Of a stretch of DNA of 8,409 bases, positions 5,826 to 8,409 are shown one piece after another. Below the pieces are notes generated by a model. It was not told the DNA's origin. It did no database searches and saw nothing but the letters and a program-made list of their open reading frames with translations. Source of the DNA: JBBSEX01 sp038239345 (GTDB taxonomy: Bacteria; Acidobacteriota; Terriglobia; Bryobacterales; Bryobacteraceae). Each line of letters begins with the position of its first letter. Position 1 is the first letter of the stretch. The position numbers and the translations under genes were made by a program. The stretch is from assembly GCA_038239345.1 (NCBI GenBank), contig JBBSEX010000090.1:1-8409 (forward strand), written 5' to 3'.

Positions 5826-6182
5826 TTGCTATTGCCGATTACGCCGATCCAGACCCGAAAAGCTGCAGCTGAATACCGGCACGCCACCGAACATTATTAT
5901 TGGGCGTTAGCGGAGTATCACCGCCAATGCGAGACTGGCACCACGCCGGACGTTGCGCGCTTCAGGCATTCGGTTCTTGAACCGGCGCGACAGGACTGCG
6001 GGGCCTTCGAGCCTTGCTGTGGCCAGAACCCCTCACCAAAAGATAATCCAAAGCAACGATTCATCTTATTAGCGGCCCGCCCTCAGGGGTGGGCCGGTTT
6101 TCCTTTCATTGAGTCCCGAACTTCGCCGTTTTGGCTTGTTTACAATGGCACGTTGGCCGTGTGCTCCAACTCTAGTATGTGA
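5826..6182 (+). CDS. Small hypothetical protein; 3' end probably out of frame
   Basis: The frame from TTG 5826 begins MLLPITPIQTRKAAAEYRHA and continues TEHYYWALAEYHRQC and TPDVARFRHSVLEPARQDC. This is a helical, plausible protein of unknown family. There is no in-frame ATG and no clear Shine-Dalgarno. Downstream of about residue 60 the frame becomes unconvincing and runs straight through a strong terminator (6073-6108). In the -1 frame, after GGGG (6000-6003), it would read GGLRALLWPEPLTKR and stop at TAA 6044-6046, 26 bases before the terminator. I infer that the real gene is about 74 residues, with one base missing at the G run. This is plausible but not proven. Confidence 0.4.
   Translation: MLLPITPIQTRKAAAEYRHATEHYYWALAEYHRQCETGTTPDVARFRHSVLEPARQDCGAFEPCCGQNPSPKDNPKQRFILLAARPQGWAGFPFIESRTSPFWLVYNGTLAVCSNSSM
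6073..6108 (+). terminator. Rho-independent terminator
   Basis: CGGCCCGCCC (6073-6082) pairs with GGGTGGGCCG (6087-6096) as a 10-pair stem with one G-U pair and a TCAG tetraloop. GTTTTCCTTT follows. It acts in the plus direction. The reverse strand has no T-tract, so it is not a bidirectional terminator for the minus operon that ends at 6140. Confidence 0.75.
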
Positions 6183-6607
6183 CTCATCGCGGCTCTAAAA
6201 ACCTTCTTCGCCCCGTGACTTACGCCTGATCTCATGTGCTCGCCACCCCTGTATAGGCGCGTCTCACAGTGTGCATAATTTTCTTCCAACGGATCATGCA
6301 CGGTCTTGACGTCATAGCTAGTTGGGGATCCTCCGCCTGCACTCTCCGATGCGACTTGCTTTGGAATTTGTGGCAGCAAGAATCGGAAAACCGCGTGGCC
6401 GCCATACTTATCAAGCGGAATTAGTACATCGCGAGGCTCACTGTACTTACTACGATTCGAGGATAAATCGGGACATTGCACGTGTGCCGGATCTACACCG
6501 CCATCGGGCTGAATACGTTCCGGGTGCACCCTATAGTAAAACCGCTCCTCGGCTCCAAAGACCGGATCAGGCTCTCCACTAGCCCCGCGAAACGGCCCAT
6601 CAGGCAT
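6140..6607 (-). CDS. Uncharacterised protein, third gene of a coupled operon
   Basis: 155 residues. Its ATG lies within the last eight bases of the preceding gene (ATGCCTGA), with no Shine-Dalgarno of its own, so it is probably translated by re-initiation. Motifs that look conserved are FYYRVHP (23-29), IQPDGGVDPAHV (32-43), CPDLSSNRSKYSEP (45-58), YGGHAVFRF (68-76), HDPLEENYAHCETRLYR (104-120) and GAKKVFR (132-138). From memory, similar unnamed proteins with the plan 'RV.P..I..DG.V', 'P..S.NRSKYS.P.DVL', 'HDP...NY.H.E.R' exist in many bacteria. I cannot attach a Pfam name. Cys45, His104, His113 and Cys114 could bind metal or be catalytic (inference). There is no signal peptide or membrane helix, so it is cytoplasmic. 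Confidence 0.8.
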   Translation of the reverse strand: MPDGPFRGASGEPDPVFGAEERFYYRVHPERIQPDGGVDPAHVQCPDLSSNRSKYSEPRDVLIPLDKYGGHAVFRFLLPQIPKQVASESAGGGSPTSYDVKTVHDPLEENYAHCETRLYRGGEHMRSGVSHGAKKVFRAAMSHILELEHTANVPL

Positions 6608-7106
6608 CTGGATTTATAAAGTCACCGATTTTACGCAGGCCCTCGCCTATGGAACTATCGTCTGTTATCGACCAGGTTGTGGCGGGAGTTGTCCGATCAT
6701 CAAGCAACCCCCAAATCTCGCCTGAGTTGAAACACTCCACGTCGGCGTAGACCCCGTTGTTCTTAAAACAAATAGCTACTCCCCCATCTGCTGAGGCGGT
6801 AATATAAGTGGGCCTTATTCCTAAAAGGTCCGCGATGCCTAAAACCGAGAGCGCCTTTGATCGAGCTACTTCGTTCGGGGCCTCAGAACCATCAAGCTCC
6901 CAATTAATATTGAGCGCTGTCATTTCATGCATTTGCATCTCTGGCAAACTTACGTGCTCGACTTGACTCTCGGGCCGAGGTACCCAGTATAGGGCTGGAC
7001 CGGAACCCGAAGCGGCCATTCGATATACCTTCGCTCTGAGCACTGCGTCCTCCAAAGAAATGGTTTGGGTAATCCCGCTTGTTGGCGGCGGGCAATAGTA
7101 GATCAT
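6600..7106 (-). CDS. Uncharacterised protein, second gene of a coupled operon
   Basis: 168 residues from ATG 7106-7104, one base after the TAA of the preceding gene (TAAAATG). A purine-rich GAAGAGAAG in that gene's end serves as ribosome-binding site. The N-terminal half is variable. The C-terminal half has a recognisable plan: a helix ARSKALSVLGIADLLGI (81-97), a strand pair YITASADGGVAICF (101-114) and NNGVYADVECFNSGEIWGLL (116-135), then a helix ending GLRKIGDFIN (156-165). The helix plus 'P....DGG(I/V)...W/F......E....G.I' plan recurs in many small uncharacterised bacterial proteins, for which I know no assigned function. It is cytoplasmic, with no membrane segment. Its stop overlaps the next start by eight bases, so the two products probably act together. 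Confidence 0.8.
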   Translation of the reverse strand: MIYYCPPPTSGITQTISLEDAVLRAKVYRMAASGSGPALYWVPRPESQVEHVSLPEMQMHEMTALNINWELDGSEAPNEVARSKALSVLGIADLLGIRPTYITASADGGVAICFKNNGVYADVECFNSGEIWGLLDDRTTPATTWSITDDSSIGEGLRKIGDFINPDA

Positions 7107-7107
7107 T

Positions 7108-7494
7108 TTACTTCTCTTCGGCCGGGGCGGCTTTTTGCTTTATGCCTTCAATCACCATGATCCTCTCATCGAGCCACAGCCTAAGGGCCTTCGCAACTTC
7201 GACGTTCATGGAAACGCAGATTTCCACCTCGCGAATGATGGAATCTCTAGAGATTCGGTTTTGTTCCAATTCACGCCCCAACCGCTCGCCTTCAATCAAA
7301 TGCGTAACCTGCTGAGGGATTGGCGGTCTCTCACTATAGAATGACATCACAATGTCAAGGTGGCCATTGACCCCACCCCAAACTCCATCGCTACGAACTG
7401 TCCTGAACTGAGAACTCTTGAGGTAGTCAAACTTAACGACTTTCCCCCCATTGAGCGTAGGCGGCGTCTTATCTGGCTTAGAGGAGGGGTCCAT
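7108..7494 (-). CDS. Uncharacterised protein, first gene of a coupled operon
   Basis: 128 residues. The codon just upstream of ATG 7494-7492 is an in-frame TAA, so this is the furthest possible start. No Shine-Dalgarno is seen. A weak promoter candidate lies close upstream (TTGAAA and CAGATT, 17-nt spacing, at 7539-7511 on this strand). The recognisable core is KVVKFDYLKSSQFRTVRSDG (18-37), WGGVNGHLDIVMSFYSERPP (39-58), IPQQV (59-63), RDSIIREVEICVSMNVEVAK (83-102) and LRLWLDERI (104-112). From memory, similar small proteins ('V.F.Y..S..FR....DG..GG.TP...I.M.F.SER..IP....') occur widely, including in cyanobacteria, without a function. It is probably a compact beta-rich cytoplasmic protein with a C-terminal helix. 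Confidence 0.8.
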   Translation of the reverse strand: MDPSSKPDKTPPTLNGGKVVKFDYLKSSQFRTVRSDGVWGGVNGHLDIVMSFYSERPPIPQQVTHLIEGERLGRELEQNRISRDSIIREVEICVSMNVEVAKALRLWLDERIMVIEGIKQKAAPAEEK

Positions 7495-7664
7495 TTAGCG
7501 GTGTTTTGTGAATCTGACAAACCACATAAAATCTTTCAAACCGCCACAATGCAAGGCTACACGACCTCTGCTCCTAATGCAAGCGACCCTAGTCACGTTA
7601 CTTAGCTTTCCCGCCCAACAACCACAAAGCACGCCGCTTATCGCGACGAGCCGTCTCAAGTAGC

Positions 7665-7702
7665 GTGGTGCAAGGGGAGTGCGCTGTAGCACCGTGCACC
7701 AC
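7665..7702. repeat. Two-part inverted repeat downstream of the membrane protein gene
   Basis: GTGGTGCA (7665-7672) and TGCACCAC (7695-7702) form a perfect 8-bp stem. Inside it GTGC (7679-7682) and GCAC (7689-7692) form a second short stem. It lies about 40 bases after the membrane protein stop in the direction of transcription. No T-tract follows on the minus strand. It could be an attenuator, an RNA-stability element or a protein-binding site. The interval 7495-7743 holds no gene I can support. Confidence 0.35.
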
Positions 7703-7743
7703 AGACAGCCTAAGAAGTTGCTGGCGTGATTTTGGAATGAGCC

Positions 7744-8067
7744 TCAGCCATACCCGAGTAAGCAGCACCAAATGACCACTCCAAATAAGGCCAGCCGGAA
7801 GGTAAATCCAATCCGCGCTCGACGCTTCGGGGTAGAGACCAAGATCAGTTCCACAAAGAGAAACAAGGGGACAGCGACAATCCCCCACATCGGGATCGTG
7901 GCAAACCTATAAAGGAACGTCGGGATGCCGATCTCTCCTAGATGAAAATGATGCCAGCCCCAAATCGTTAGCATCTCGGCGATACATGCGAGGCTATAGC
8001 CGCAGGTGAACCAATTCCATAAGGCAAGCAGCCAAGATTCTGGAACCTTGACAACCACCTTCAACAT
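7744..8067 (-). CDS. Small integral membrane protein with three predicted helices
   Basis: I choose ATG 8067-8065, giving 107 residues starting MLKVVVKVPESW. The frame is open to an ATG at 8166, but that adds a 33-residue basic, unstructured extension. Only a weak GAGAG precedes 8067. Three hydrophobic segments are visible: WLLALWNWFTCGYSLACIAE (about 12-31, continuing MLTIWGW), the region ending PMWGIVAVPLFLFVELILV (about 59-77) and FRLALFGVVIWCCLLGYG (about 90-107). A basic loop, STPKRRARIG, lies between the last two. It is an inner-membrane protein of unknown family. It lies upstream of the three-gene operon on the same strand, about 250 bases away, and downstream of an IS6-family element end. 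It may or may not belong to the operon. Confidence 0.6.
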   Translation of the reverse strand: MLKVVVKVPESWLLALWNWFTCGYSLACIAEMLTIWGWHHFHLGEIGIPTFLYRFATIPMWGIVAVPLFLFVELILVSTPKRRARIGFTFRLALFGVVIWCCLLGYG

Positions 8068-8183
8068 TATGCGTCTCTCGCTAAAATTTGTAAAAGATTC
8101 GGCTCTCCTGAGACCTGGCTTCGGTCCTCCCGTTACACAGATCTTCGAGGTGCGGCGTCGGCCCATCTTGGTATGCTGTCAAC

Positions 8184-8197
8184 GGCTCTGGTGCAAA
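8184..8197. repeat. IS6-family terminal inverted repeat
   Basis: The 14-base sequence GGCTCTGGTGCAAA matches the outer end of IS6-family elements at 12 of 14 positions when compared with the IS26 end as I recall it. It marks the junction with the host sequence. Confidence 0.7.
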
Positions 8198-8254
8198 TTC
8201 AACGTTAAGCCAAAGTCGGTTCGGTTTCGTCCTGTGCAAAGAGAGGTTTTGGAT

Positions 8255-8409
8255 TTACGCAGCCAAGGCGGCTTGCCAGATCTCCGGCATCGTCGCCGTG
8301 CATCCGCCGAGCTTGCCGATTTTGAACTGGCCCTTCTTGATCTTCTCCGCCAACTCGATTCCACTGATCACAACCGTCGCAGTTCGAAAGCTCTTCAGCC
8401 CCAGCATCG
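8255..8409 (-). CDS. IS6-family transposase, C-terminal part (partial)
   Basis: On the minus strand the frame enters from the right edge and stops at TAA 8257-8255. It reads MLGLKSFRTATVVISGIELA, then EKIKKGQFKIGKLGG and PEIWQAALAA. This matches the end of the DDE domain of IS6/IS240-type transposases, where 'MLGFKSFRTA...GIEL...I.KGQF' carries the catalytic Glu region of the DDE triad (Glu18 counted from this Met is in the expected GIEL context). The enzyme would move the element by cut-and-join into new targets. About 50 residues are visible; the N-terminal helix-turn-helix and the two Asp residues lie outside the window. Whether the full gene is intact cannot be seen. Confidence 0.85.
   Translation of the reverse strand, partial: MLGLKSFRTATVVISGIELAEKIKKGQFKIGKLGGCTATMPEIWQAALAA

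Larger units (their letters stand above)
8184..8409 (-). mobile_element. IS6-family insertion sequence, one end (continues beyond the window)
   Basis: GGCTCTGGTGCAAA at 8184-8197 closely matches the terminal inverted repeat of IS6-family elements (IS26 starts GGCACTGTTGCAAA). It lies 57 bases beyond the stop of an IS6-type transposase reading toward it. The element therefore ends at 8184 and extends to the right. IS6-family elements usually duplicate 8 bp of target; the adjacent bases 8176-8183 are CTGTCAAC. Confidence 0.8.

Noticed and set aside
1963..7557. The 12-mer CACAATGCAAGG present near 1963 and near 7546 as a possible direct repeat or attachment site
   Set aside because: A match of this length is expected by chance about once or twice in a window this size, and the flanks do not match.
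7495..7888. Minus-strand frames of 65 and 96 codons around the membrane protein end
   Set aside because: The longer overlaps the membrane protein gene in another frame. Both have implausible compositions and lack ribosome-binding sites.
8179..8364. 61-codon minus-strand frame rich in Ser/Arg at the right edge
   Set aside because: It is out of frame with the transposase C-terminus, which is recognisable in the adjacent frame, and it crosses the IS boundary.

Overview
The window looks like a piece of a soil Acidobacteriota chromosome (Solibacter/Bryobacter-like). That is an inference from one GC-rich gene, which joins a Ser/Thr protein kinase, a membrane helix, a PEGA-like segment, an FGE/SUMF1-type domain and an alpha/beta hydrolase. 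Such kinase fusions are expanded in that group. No rRNA, tRNA or CRISPR array was seen.

Left part (1-1851, plus strand): a run of very small genes. It starts with the tail of an upstream gene, then a Cys/His 'HGG...GPKT' protein broken by one extra G in a six-G run. After these come a weak 74-codon frame, an 18-residue peptide, a 57-residue zinc-ribbon microprotein, two microproteins joined by a TTGA stop/start overlap, and a Gln/Ser-rich peptide. Most have a good Shine-Dalgarno sequence, so this looks like an expressed accessory or mobile-type region. About 550 bases without a convincing gene follow.

Middle (2400-5295, plus strand): the kinase-TM-PEGA-SUMF1-hydrolase gene, about 965 codons once repaired. 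It is now split into three overlapping frames by two shifts of the same sign (one base missing each). All visible kinase motifs and the hydrolase triad are intact, so the breaks are either very recent or sequencing errors. Two small plus-strand genes follow (5467-5658 and about 5826-6046), each ending near a clear Rho-independent terminator.

Right part (6140-8409, minus strand): visibly less GC-rich. A tightly coupled three-gene operon of uncharacterised proteins (7494->7108, 7106->6600, 6607->6140; spacing 1 nt, then an 8-nt overlap) lies downstream of a three-helix membrane protein gene (8067->7744). At the right edge is one end of an IS6-family insertion sequence: the transposase C-terminus plus its terminal inverted repeat at 8184-8197. 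The transposase reads in the same direction as the operon, so read-through could feed these genes. The three-gene operon, possibly with the membrane protein, is the best candidate here for an undescribed system. Its function cannot be read from the sequence.
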